From positions 1,488,001-1,552,000 of the forward strand of contig NZ_CP089211.1 in assembly GCF_021183825.1 (NCBI RefSeq): DNA of 64,000 nt, given 5' to 3'. The translations under genes were made by a program, and so were the position numbers. This DNA comes from Sinomicrobium kalidii. GTDB lineage: Bacteria; Bacteroidota; Bacteroidia; Flavobacteriales; Flavobacteriaceae. The notes beneath the pieces are model-generated. The model was not told the origin of the DNA, searched no databases, and saw only the letters and a program-made list of their open reading frames with translations. Positions 55,301 through 62,301 of this stretch are shown in pieces (positions within the stretch are counted from its first letter, which is position 1; the number at the start of each line of letters is the position of its first letter).

Positions 55301-55860
55301 GATCGATTGCCAAGCGGAACTTCTTTGTTCTTATACCCTATAAAAGACACGAAAATGGCCGTTGCTCCTTCCGGAACATTAATTTTAAAATTCCCGTCAA
55401 AGTCGGAAGTTGTTCCTATGGTAGTCCCTTTTACGACAACTGTGGCCCCGGGTAAGGGAATTCCGTCGGCATCTTTTATAACACCGCTTACGGTCGTGTC
55501 CTGAACAGTCACCCTCGTTACGGTTATGGTACTGTTCATTTGCTTAAAGATGAAATTTTCCCGGGATTTCAGGTCATCCAGTATTTCAGCTACACTTTTA
55601 TCCGGGTAAATAAAGGTATAGGTCCTGGAAGTGTTCAATACTTTTTCATCATAGACAAACGTAAATTCCGTCTGGTCTTCAATTTCGGAAAACAACTGCT
55701 TAATTGTGGCATTCTCCAGTTTGATGGTGACGCTTACATTTTCAGTATTCTGTATTCCCGAAGTATATGCGCGGGAGGCAGTGCAGGAAAGCACTGACAC
55801 CAGTATGTAAACACAGATATTTATCGTTTTGCACAATAATTTTTGTAGTTTCGTATTCAT
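52351..55860 (-). CDS. SusC/RagA-type TonB-dependent receptor with STN domain, locus 3
   Basis: The 1169-residue protein has a signal region, an STN domain (about 42-112, TIKLENATIKQLFSEIEDQ), a carboxypeptidase-regulatory-like domain (about 123-205), and a plug with LEEVVVTALGIKRETKKLGYA and SVLKGAGATALYGYQAANGAI. The barrel ends in FGMNIKLGF. It imports the substrate recognised by the SusD of locus 3 and signals through the FecR and sigma genes upstream. The unusual ALGIKRETK-type SusC branch often comes with SusD_2 lipoproteins and exported hydrolases. Confidence 0.95.
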   Translation of the reverse strand: MNTKLQKLLCKTINICVYILVSVLSCTASRAYTSGIQNTENVSVTIKLENATIKQLFSEIEDQTEFTFVYDEKVLNTSRTYTFIYPDKSVAEILDDLKSRENFIFKQMNSTITVTRVTVQDTTVSGVIKDADGIPLPGATVVVKGTTIGTTSDFDGNFKINVPEGATAIFVSFIGYKNKEVPLGNRSFLNIVLEEDVSSLEEVVVTALGIKRETKKLGYAQQTVTPEQLTDARPNNWSEALRGKVPGLKINGLGGPVSSQQIKLRGDNSLDPGNNGALVVIDGVPIQNEFPGSGASNGYMGGAANNDTPVDFGNAVSDLNPEDIESISVLKGAGATALYGYQAANGAIIITTRSGKKQKGLGVTISSNTRFDVITRWPDWQYEYGQGSGKGSYLKPETDGQGNPVPYHDRLYYTYGASEDGKSTGGSSSAFGPKFEGQYYYQYDPEVEGQSPERRLWRPYKNNRKDFWRTGVTNIHNISVQGGGEKGSMRTSLTHTKNEWIMPNTGFEQLSLSVNANYEVSDKIGLSSVVNYRNKISDNLPGQGYNNHSIAYFMIFQNPNVDLDWYRPIWKKGQEQVDMIRPYSSYIDNPYAMAYEITNSLDQNAITGNLKMDVEISPKLSLMLRGALNTYHKRMEQRRPYDINRYKKGYYRKTGVFKRETNIDFLLTYTDEFWEDLDLTFNVGGNMMDYQYNRQDGWTDGLEIPGEYNLVNGTQTFTSEYDGNNEVNSLYGMLSLGWQDKVFLDVTGRNDWNSVLPRGNWSYFFPSASLGIIMSEIVTLPESISFAKLRASVADVGGAGQYGNRYGTKKYYGRSDFAGSAVAPSTLYNIDLKPEKTTSVELGLDFRMFNNRLKLDAAVYQTNTKNQILDIPLPESSGYDKVTINAGEVRNRGIELMLDAAPVKSSNWEWNTTLTWAKNESRVLSLHEKIEGGTMELLSSSGAKLMAVEGGPSGALYGRGFKRAPDGQVIYDENGYPELTDDLIYIGNTEPKWVAGFINSVRFKNFRLSAVIDGKYGGKIYSHTHHKLTQQGKLKHTLRGREEGELVGEGVVDNGDGTYSPNTRAIPIAEYYDTHYKLVNTEANSFDASFVKLREVSLEYGVPAKLLEHTFLNKLSFSVYGRNLAVISDFPIYDPEVAGLAGGTNMHPGAEVGQMPVPTEFGMNIKLGF

Positions 55861-55992
55861 TTTCTGGCTATAAGGTTTTGCTTAGGGGGCTGCCTGCAAG
55901 CAACCCCTTATTTAGGAGTAATTACTTTATCAGTCCGACTCCATTCCCGCTTTTTGCGGAGAACCCGGCTGCAACCGGTTAATTTTGGAGTT

Positions 55993-56020
55993 ACCCATTT
56001 CTGCTGCAACAGGAATGGGT
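55993..56020 (-). promoter_or_regulatory. Hairpin between fecR and susC (locus 3)
   Basis: ACCCATT (55993-55999) and AATGGGT (56014-56020) form a 7-bp stem with a 14-base loop that can close an inner CTG/CAG pair. It lies 22 bases after the fecR stop and 132 bases before the susC ATG. A T-run on the plus-strand side follows, so it might stop plus-strand transcripts. Position matches hairpins 4596-4621 and 13253-13274. Confidence 0.5.
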
Positions 56021-56042
56021 TTTTTGTTTTTCGGGTAACATG

Positions 56043-57020
56043 TTACATAGGCCTGGGCTTTTGTTGGTTAGACATTTCCGTTATCCATATTTTCCCTTCG
56101 CCTGTGATCCGGTAGTCCACATGTTTCAGGAACTTGATACTTTCCAGGATCTCCCTGATACTGTTGGCCTTGTACTTTCCTGTTATGGTCTTTTTTTTCA
56201 ATGCCTCGCTGGCAAAGGTAATTTCCACATCGTACCATTTTTCCAGGATATCGGCCACTTCCCTCAGTGTATCATCTTCCATCACAATAACATTATTGGT
56301 CCAGGCATTGTATTTTTCGGCATCGGTTTCAGTAACGACAAGTTTTCCGGAGTTTCCGTTGTAACTTACTTTTTCATTCCTCGTCAGAAAAATCTTTTTA
56401 CCCGAAGGACGGATATCGGCCACCTGTACTTTACCGGTGTTGACACTCACCCTGATATTTTCTTCGGAATACGCATTGATATTAAAAGAAGTCCCCAGCA
56501 CTTTTGTTTCCAGGTTGCCGGTCCTTACTATAAACGGTTTGTCGGGATCTCTCGCCACTTTAAAAAAGGCCTCGCCATGAAGTATGATCTCACGGGTGCC
56601 TGAAAACCTTTCGGGAAAACGCATCGAACTCCCGGCATTCAGAAAAACGGTGGTACCGTCCTGCAATGCTATTTCCCGTCTTTCCCCTCTCATGGCGATT
56701 TCTTCGGTATATTTTATCTTCCCAAAACCCGAATAGTAGTATACGGCCACTCCTATAAGGAGGACCACGGAGGCGGCAATCCCGGCAATGCGATACCACA
56801 GCGGGGAGTAATCACCGGCCGGCCTGTTTCCGGAAGTGTTTATCCGCTTCCCTATTTTATGAAGCATGCGCAAGCGTCTTTTTTCCATTTCGCTCCATTC
56901 CCATTCCAGATTTCTCTCCTGAAGCTTATCAAAAAAGTTTTCTACGATCTTTGCTTCACCGGGGGTACAACGACCATTGGCATATTTCTCCGCAAGTTTT
57001 ATAAATTCCTGTTTTTTCAA
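56043..57020 (-). CDS. FecR-type anti-sigma factor, locus 3
   Basis: The 325-residue protein has a cytoplasmic N-terminal part, a membrane helix at about 75-96 (IAGIAASVVLLIGVAVYYY), the FecR domain (EIALQDGTTVFLNAGSS, GEAFFKVARDPDKPF) and the C-terminal STN-like part (VIVMEDDTLREVADILEKWY). It is encoded on the same strand as its sigma factor, unlike the divergent arrangement in loci 1 and 2. It should restrain the sigma factor at 57279. Confidence 0.92.
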   Translation of the reverse strand: MKKQEFIKLAEKYANGRCTPGEAKIVENFFDKLQERNLEWEWSEMEKRRLRMLHKIGKRINTSGNRPAGDYSPLWYRIAGIAASVVLLIGVAVYYYSGFGKIKYTEEIAMRGERREIALQDGTTVFLNAGSSMRFPERFSGTREIILHGEAFFKVARDPDKPFIVRTGNLETKVLGTSFNINAYSEENIRVSVNTGKVQVADIRPSGKKIFLTRNEKVSYNGNSGKLVVTETDAEKYNAWTNNVIVMEDDTLREVADILEKWYDVEITFASEALKKKTITGKYKANSIREILESIKFLKHVDYRITGEGKIWITEMSNQQKPRPM

Positions 57021-57278
57021 GATGTTCTCTTTAACTGCAAGTCACAAAAAAAGCAATCCACACGTAAAGGAAAAGTAAAAAAAAAGAGATGTTTAATGTT
57101 TTGTTAAAGCTGACAGGAGGTGGTTAACCTTTTTCTAACACTGTGTTTTCAATAATAAAACACAAAAGCTATTCCGGATATCGGAGGTAAGAGGTAAGAC
57201 AGCAGGACGCAGGACTTAAGATAGCTTTACAATGAAACAGGGACAGGATAAAATTAATTGCAAGGCAGCCGAAAAAGT

Positions 57279-57860
57279 TCAGTACAGGAAGAACAGGACG
57301 GTTATAAAAAACAAGGAAGCCACATTCAGGTTAACTTTAAGGTATTTCAGGGCATTGCTGATGTGGGTCTCTACCGTACGTACCGAAATATCGAGCTTTT
57401 CGGCTATTTCCGTATTGGTAAGACTATCTACCCTGCTCAGGCGAAACACTTGTTTGCAACGATGCGGAAGCTGGTCTACCAGAACAAACACTTCCTTTTC
57501 CAGTTCCTGGTATTCCATCTGCCCGTTTACTGCGGGCATGGCGGGCAAACCGGAAAGGACGTCCGTATGTTGTACGGTAAATTTCAGGTCTCTTATAGAA
57601 TTGGCAAGTTTATATTTTACGGCCCTGAAGAGGTATCCTTCCAAATTGCTGACAGACAGTTCCCCCGATCGTTCCCAAAGGCGAATAAAGATCTCCTGTA
57701 CCATATCTTCACACAAGGCTTCATCTTCGTAGATCTTATAGGCATAAGCGAACAACCTGTTCCAATACCTGTTAAATATTTCTTCGAAGGCGACCCTGTT
57801 TCCGCTCCTGAGCTGTGCCAGTAATTCCGTGTCAGACAATGGGGGAGATTTTCTATTCAT
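57279..57860 (-). CDS. ECF RNA polymerase sigma factor (FecI-like), locus 3
   Basis: The 193-residue protein has region 2 (about 30-90, YEDEALCEDMVQEIFIRLWE) and region 4 (about 130-175, QLPHRCKQVFRLSRVDSLTN and ISVRTVETHISNALKYL) with a hydrophobic tail. It is the first gene of a same-strand run to the phosphoesterase and lipoprotein, which it probably controls. It ends 258 bases before the fecR start, further than usual. Confidence 0.92.
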   Translation of the reverse strand: MNRKSPPLSDTELLAQLRSGNRVAFEEIFNRYWNRLFAYAYKIYEDEALCEDMVQEIFIRLWERSGELSVSNLEGYLFRAVKYKLANSIRDLKFTVQHTDVLSGLPAMPAVNGQMEYQELEKEVFVLVDQLPHRCKQVFRLSRVDSLTNTEIAEKLDISVRTVETHISNALKYLKVNLNVASLFFITVLFFLY

Positions 57861-58082
57861 TTTTGTTAATAAACCGGATGAACAAATGAATTGAAATATT
57901 CAAAACACTCAAAAAAATGGGGTTTAATATTGTGTTAACTCCTCATTAATTTATTTTTAATTGTCATAAAAATAAAAAAATATCTGTTTATTCCCTTAAA
58001 AAACACCATTACAACAATAAAATTGTTGTTTTTTTGACATTATATAAATCCATCGCTACATTTCAGCAACGTAAAATAAGGG
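57861..58082. other. Gene-free AT-rich region
   Basis: The stretch between the sigma gene start and the der terminator shows no gene. It is AT-rich and should hold the sigma gene promoter. No clear -7 box was found. Confidence 0.6.
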
Positions 58083-58112
58083 CAAAAAAAAGCGGAACAT
58101 TATGGTTCCGCT
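58083..58112 (-). terminator. Intrinsic terminator after der
   Basis: On the minus strand AGCGGAAC and GTTCCGCT form an 8-bp stem followed by an eight-base T-run (A-run 58084-58091 on the plus strand). It lies 42 bases past the der stop. Confidence 0.85.
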
Positions 58113-58153
58113 GCTTATACCTGTCGTAATTCCATTCTTAATAATCCGGAAGT

Positions 58154-59458
58154 CTATTTTTTCCTGAAGTATATGTCCATGGGAACCCCGTGGAAACCAA
58201 AATTTTCCCTCAGTTTGTTTTCTACAAACCTGCGGTACGGGTCTTTGACATATTGCGGTAAATTGGCAAAAAAGGCAAATTGCGGCACAGGTGTGGGGAG
58301 TTGGGTACAAAATTTTATTTTGACATACTTTCCTTTGTTGGACGGGGGAGGTCTGTGTTCAATAATAGGGAGCATCACATCGTTCAGCTTTCGTGTAGGA
58401 ATCCTTTTGCTCCTATTCTTATATACCTCTACCGCGGTTTCTATGGCCTTGAAGATTCTTTGCTTGGTGAGTACGGAAATAAAGATAATGGGTACATCGG
58501 TAAAAGGTTCTATATTTTCTCGTATCAGTTTTTCAAATTCCCTTGTGGTTTGGGTATCTTTTTCTACCAGGTCCCATTTGTTCACCAAGATCACTATTCC
58601 TTTCCTGTTCCGTTCGGCCAGCCAGAAGATGTTCTGGTCCTGTCCTTCAAATCCGCGAGTAGCATCGATCAGCAACAGGCAGACATCGGAGTGTTCAATG
58701 GCCCTGACAGAACGCATTACGGAATAGAATTCCAGGTCTTCTTTTACCCTGGCCTTACGTCTGATCCCGGCCGTATCCACCAGGTTAAATTCAAACCCGA
58801 AACGATCGTAGCGGGTATCGTTACTGTCTCTTGTGGTCCCGGCAATATCGGTCACAATATACCGGTCTTCTCCTATAAGGGCATTGATAAAAGAGGATTT
58901 CCCTGCATTGGGACGGCCTACAATGGCGAATCGCGGTAACTCTTCTTCTTCCTTTTCTTCCCGTTCGGGCAATATTTCCACCAGGGCATCCAGGAGTTCT
59001 CCCGTACCGCTTCCGTTACTGCTGGAAATGGTATAATACTCACCAAGGCCCAGCGCATAAAACTCTACCGCATCGGCTTCGCGTTTGGTATTATCCACTT
59101 TATTGACTGCCAGCAACACCGGTTTTTGCGTTTGCCGTAATAACTGGGCCACATCTTCATCCATCCCGGTAATGCCGGTTTCCACATCTACAACAAATAT
59201 AATGGCATCGGCCTCACCAATGGCGAGCTCCACCTGTTTGTCTATTTCCTGTTCGAAGATATCGTCACTCCCCACTACATATCCCCCCGTATCAATTACG
59301 GAAAACTCTTTTCCGTTCCAGTCCGTACGGCCATAGTGCCTGTCTCTCGTTACCCCGCTTATAGCATCCACAATGGCCTCCCTGCGCTGTATCAACCTGT
59401 TGAAAAGCGTTGATTTCCCTACATTCGGCCTGCCTACTATAGCTACTATATTGCTCAT
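58154..59458 (-). CDS. der: Ribosome assembly GTPase Der (EngA)
   Basis: The 434-residue protein has two tandem GTPase domains: GRPNVGKS at residues 8-15 with DTGG, and a second GRPNAGKS at about 180 with DTAG, each followed by an NKVD or NKWD motif. A C-terminal KH-like domain ends in [13 protein letters not shown]. Der matures the large ribosomal subunit. The promoter box TACCTTTG at 59478-59485 is close to the ATG. Confidence 0.97.
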   Translation of the reverse strand: MSNIVAIVGRPNVGKSTLFNRLIQRREAIVDAISGVTRDRHYGRTDWNGKEFSVIDTGGYVVGSDDIFEQEIDKQVELAIGEADAIIFVVDVETGITGMDEDVAQLLRQTQKPVLLAVNKVDNTKREADAVEFYALGLGEYYTISSSNGSGTGELLDALVEILPEREEKEEEELPRFAIVGRPNAGKSSFINALIGEDRYIVTDIAGTTRDSNDTRYDRFGFEFNLVDTAGIRRKARVKEDLEFYSVMRSVRAIEHSDVCLLLIDATRGFEGQDQNIFWLAERNRKGIVILVNKWDLVEKDTQTTREFEKLIRENIEPFTDVPIIFISVLTKQRIFKAIETAVEVYKNRSKRIPTRKLNDVMLPIIEHRPPPSNKGKYVKIKFCTQLPTPVPQFAFFANLPQYVKDPYRRFVENKLRENFGFHGVPMDIYFRKK

Positions 59459-59477
59459 GTGAAAAGTTTTAACGGGG

Positions 59478-59485
59478 CAAAGGTA
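59478..59485 (-). promoter_or_regulatory. -7 box (TACCTTTG) before der
   Basis: On the minus strand TACCTTTG fits TAnnTTTG and lies 20 bases before the der ATG, implying a very short leader. Confidence 0.5.
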
Positions 59486-59587
59486 ACACTTCCTTTTTTA
59501 TGAGTGTATCGAAACTTTCAGATAGCTTTAAAAAATTACTGATTTTACAGAAAAAAACAGTACTTTTAAACTGTTAAAAGACGACAA

Positions 59588-60082
59588 ATGAAAACCCTTG
59601 GCGATAAAATTGCGCTGGCACCGCAATTTGCGGTAGAGCTTCCCAAAAACAAGAGCGCTGTCCTGTCTACCTTTTTACGCGCTAATAATCCGGACTACAA
59701 AGTTACCCTGGCAGACAATAGTATTTTTATTGCCATGCCGGAAAACGAAGAAGAATGGTGGTCACCACAACTCCACCTGGAAGTCAACAAAATAGACGAA
59801 TCAAGAAGCATTCTTTTCGGATGGTACGAGCCAAAGTCAGTATTGTGGAGCACATTATCTGTTCTGCAACTGACTGCCGGATTAGCCTTTGTTGCCTGTG
59901 GCATCTGGGCTTACCTCAACTGGTCGGCCCAGGCGAATTATGTGCTCCCCCTGCTACTTGCCTTTTTAATGATACCCGCCTGGCTGATCTTGTATTACGT
60001 CCTTAAATCGGGAAAATCAAAGGGAAGGCCTTTTATTTACGGATTTTATGAGTTTGTGAACAACAGGGTGCTGTTGAATTAG
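59588..60082 (+). CDS. Hypothetical membrane protein
   Basis: The 164-residue protein has a soluble N-terminal part (about 1-80) and two membrane helices at about 86-110 (LSVLQLTAGLAFVACGIWAYL) and 117-136 (LPLLLAFLMIPAWLILYYVL). No family was recognised. It is divergent from der and convergent with era. Confidence 0.75.
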   Translation: MKTLGDKIALAPQFAVELPKNKSAVLSTFLRANNPDYKVTLADNSIFIAMPENEEEWWSPQLHLEVNKIDESRSILFGWYEPKSVLWSTLSVLQLTAGLAFVACGIWAYLNWSAQANYVLPLLLAFLMIPAWLILYYVLKSGKSKGRPFIYGFYEFVNNRVLLN

Positions 60083-60093
60083 TGCGTTTATTT

Positions 60094-60981
60094 CTATTTC
60101 CGGTTATACCCGAACCTGCGCAACTGCCTGTCACTGTTCCTCCAGTCTTTGTTGATCTTTACAAAAATCTCCAGGTGTACCTGTTTGCCGAAAAATGCCT
60201 CCAGGTCTTTACGCGCTTCCACTCCCACTTTTTTCAGGGCGATCCCTTTATGCCCGATGATGATCCCCTTCTGTGAATCCCTCTCCACCATAATTATCGA
60301 ACGTATCCTGATGATATCTTCTTCTTCCAGGAACTCTTCGGTTTCCACTTCCACCGAATAAGGGATCTCCTTTTTATAGAACAGCAATATCTTTTCGCGA
60401 ATGGCCTCATTCACAAAAAAGCGTTCGGGCTTGTCCGTTATCATATCCTTGGGATAAAACGGCGGGGATTCCGGAAGTAACTCCAGTATACGGTGAAAAA
60501 CCTCCGGCACATTAAAGTTCCGCAATGCGGAAATAGGGTATATTTCGGCATTGGGCAGTTCTTCTTTCCAGAAGGCGACCTGGTTTTCCAGTTCTTCCTG
60601 TGAAGAGGTATCTATTTTATTCAACAGCAGTAACAGTGGTAATTCTGTCTTTCGAAGTTTTGCAAAGAAAGCTTCGTCCTTCAGTCCTTTTTCCCCGATT
60701 TCCACCATATACACCAGGATATCCGCATCCTCAAATGCAGATTTCACAAAATCCATCATGGATTCCTGTAACTTATACGCAGGTTTTATTACCCCGGGCG
60801 TATCTGAAAAGACCACCTGAAAGTCCTTGCCGTTAACGATACCGAAAATCCTGTGCCGTGTGGTCTGGGCCTTGGAGGTAATAATGGACAGCTTTTCCCC
60901 TACAAGGGCATTCATCAGGGTAGACTTCCCCACGTTGGGGTTTCCGATAATATTTACAAAACCTGCTTTGTGTACAGACAT
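60094..60981 (-). CDS. era: Ribosome maturation GTPase Era
   Basis: The 295-residue protein has the G1 motif GNPNVGKS at residues 13-20, the G3 motif DTPG, NKID and SALR as G4/G5, and a C-terminal KH domain (IIIGHKGIALKKVGVEARKDL). Era binds 16S rRNA during small-subunit assembly. It ends 11 bases from the convergent gene at 59588. Confidence 0.97.
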   Translation of the reverse strand: MSVHKAGFVNIIGNPNVGKSTLMNALVGEKLSIITSKAQTTRHRIFGIVNGKDFQVVFSDTPGVIKPAYKLQESMMDFVKSAFEDADILVYMVEIGEKGLKDEAFFAKLRKTELPLLLLLNKIDTSSQEELENQVAFWKEELPNAEIYPISALRNFNVPEVFHRILELLPESPPFYPKDMITDKPERFFVNEAIREKILLFYKKEIPYSVEVETEEFLEEEDIIRIRSIIMVERDSQKGIIIGHKGIALKKVGVEARKDLEAFFGKQVHLEIFVKINKDWRNSDRQLRRFGYNRK

Positions 60982-61046
60982 GAATAGTGTTTATGGTTAC
61001 TGGCATGTACTACAGTACAGCCCAAAGTATTATTCTTTTTCGGAAA

Positions 61047-61838
61047 TTATTTTCCACCGTTGGCCTGAAGGTCGGCAATGCATTGCGGATCGAGTTCCGG
61101 GATGGTCCCTCCCGTAATAACATCAGAGATATTTCCCCCTGTCTCTGCCTGGTAATACATTAAGCAATCCTGCACGTCGCAATGGTGCCCGTTGGCTTCG
61201 TCCTGGTGGTCTGAGGTCAGGTCGGTGCCCAGGTTAACCAGCCCGAGGAGATGTCCGAATTCATGTTGTATTACCGTACTTTCCATCACGGTCCGGCTGG
61301 GAGTATCGCTCCTGGCGGAAATTTCCCGGATGGTAGATTCATAGATCACAAAAGAAGTATTTAAATAGGCTGCACCCAATACCACTTTATTATCTTCATT
61401 TTCGGTCGACCCCTTATCCGCAAAAAAAGCGAAAACGGCTATCTGGTCGTCATTGTTGTATTTGGTACGGACTTCCTTTTCGAGTTCAAATACATCATCA
61501 ACGCTGTATTCGGTATTCCCCGGGGGAGCTATCTGCGTCATTTCCACATCAATGGCACCTGGTTTGTGCATACGTTCGCTGATAAAGGATTTCAGGTTGT
61601 TTACCGAAGTAGCATTGGGCTCATATCCCTGTACATATACAATTTCGAGAATGATCCGGGAATATTTTTCGGCGGAAAGCAAATCTCTTGCCGAAGTACC
61701 GGTACCCTGACGGTTCAGGGTCTTATCAATATCAGGAATGGTCATTCCTCCATTATCATCATCACCTGAACAGCTTACGGAAACCGTTAAAGCGGCAACT
61801 GTGAACAGAAGGAACCACAGTATTTTTCTTGTTGTCAT
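61047..61838 (-). CDS. Lipoprotein zinc metalloprotease
   Basis: The 263-residue protein has a lipoprotein signal (VSVSCSGDDDNGG, Cys about residue 23). It carries the zinc motif HEFGHLLGLVN, in which the third ligand position is Asn rather than His, followed by the HHCDVQDCLMYY stretch with a Cys pair and Met turn. This combination occurs in a Bacteroidota membrane-metalloprotease family. It should act on proteins at the outer membrane or outside. It lies next to era but probably has its own promoter. Confidence 0.85.
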   Translation of the reverse strand: MTTRKILWFLLFTVAALTVSVSCSGDDDNGGMTIPDIDKTLNRQGTGTSARDLLSAEKYSRIILEIVYVQGYEPNATSVNNLKSFISERMHKPGAIDVEMTQIAPPGNTEYSVDDVFELEKEVRTKYNNDDQIAVFAFFADKGSTENEDNKVVLGAAYLNTSFVIYESTIREISARSDTPSRTVMESTVIQHEFGHLLGLVNLGTDLTSDHQDEANGHHCDVQDCLMYYQAETGGNISDVITGGTIPELDPQCIADLQANGGK

Positions 61839-62301
61839 ATTAACGCTGGTTTGTTAACCGGGTAAAGATGCGAAAGAATTGTTAAAAAAGCAATATAAAG
61901 AATACTGTGCCAGCTTAACACATAAAAATTTCATTAATTATTATAAATCATTGAGCCTCTACAGATACTGTTTTTTATAAAGAAAAGGGCTTATAGAATC
62001 TTTGATAAAACACTTTCCATCTTTTCCTAAATTTATCGTTCCCCGTACCATTTTTATTCAAAACTCATTTAAATACAATGTTAATATCATTTAAAAATTT
62101 CCGTTCTTTTTTCAGTACATAATAATATAATAACATATCCTTAACACTTCCTTCAGCTTTTCAGAATTGTCATTGGTCGAAAAAATTTCCTGATAATCAT
62201 TTTTACAATAACATTTATATCGCTTTTTTACCATTGAACGACCTAATAGTAAGATATCACTGTTAAAAAAACTTAATTTCTAAAACTAACTTTAAATTAT
62301 C
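61839..62301. other. AT-rich gene-free region before susC
   Basis: No gene, RNA or clear repeat is seen. The last part should hold the susC promoter, but no TAnnTTTG box was found close to the ATG. In contrast to loci 1-3 no hairpin of the fecR-susC type is present. Confidence 0.6.
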
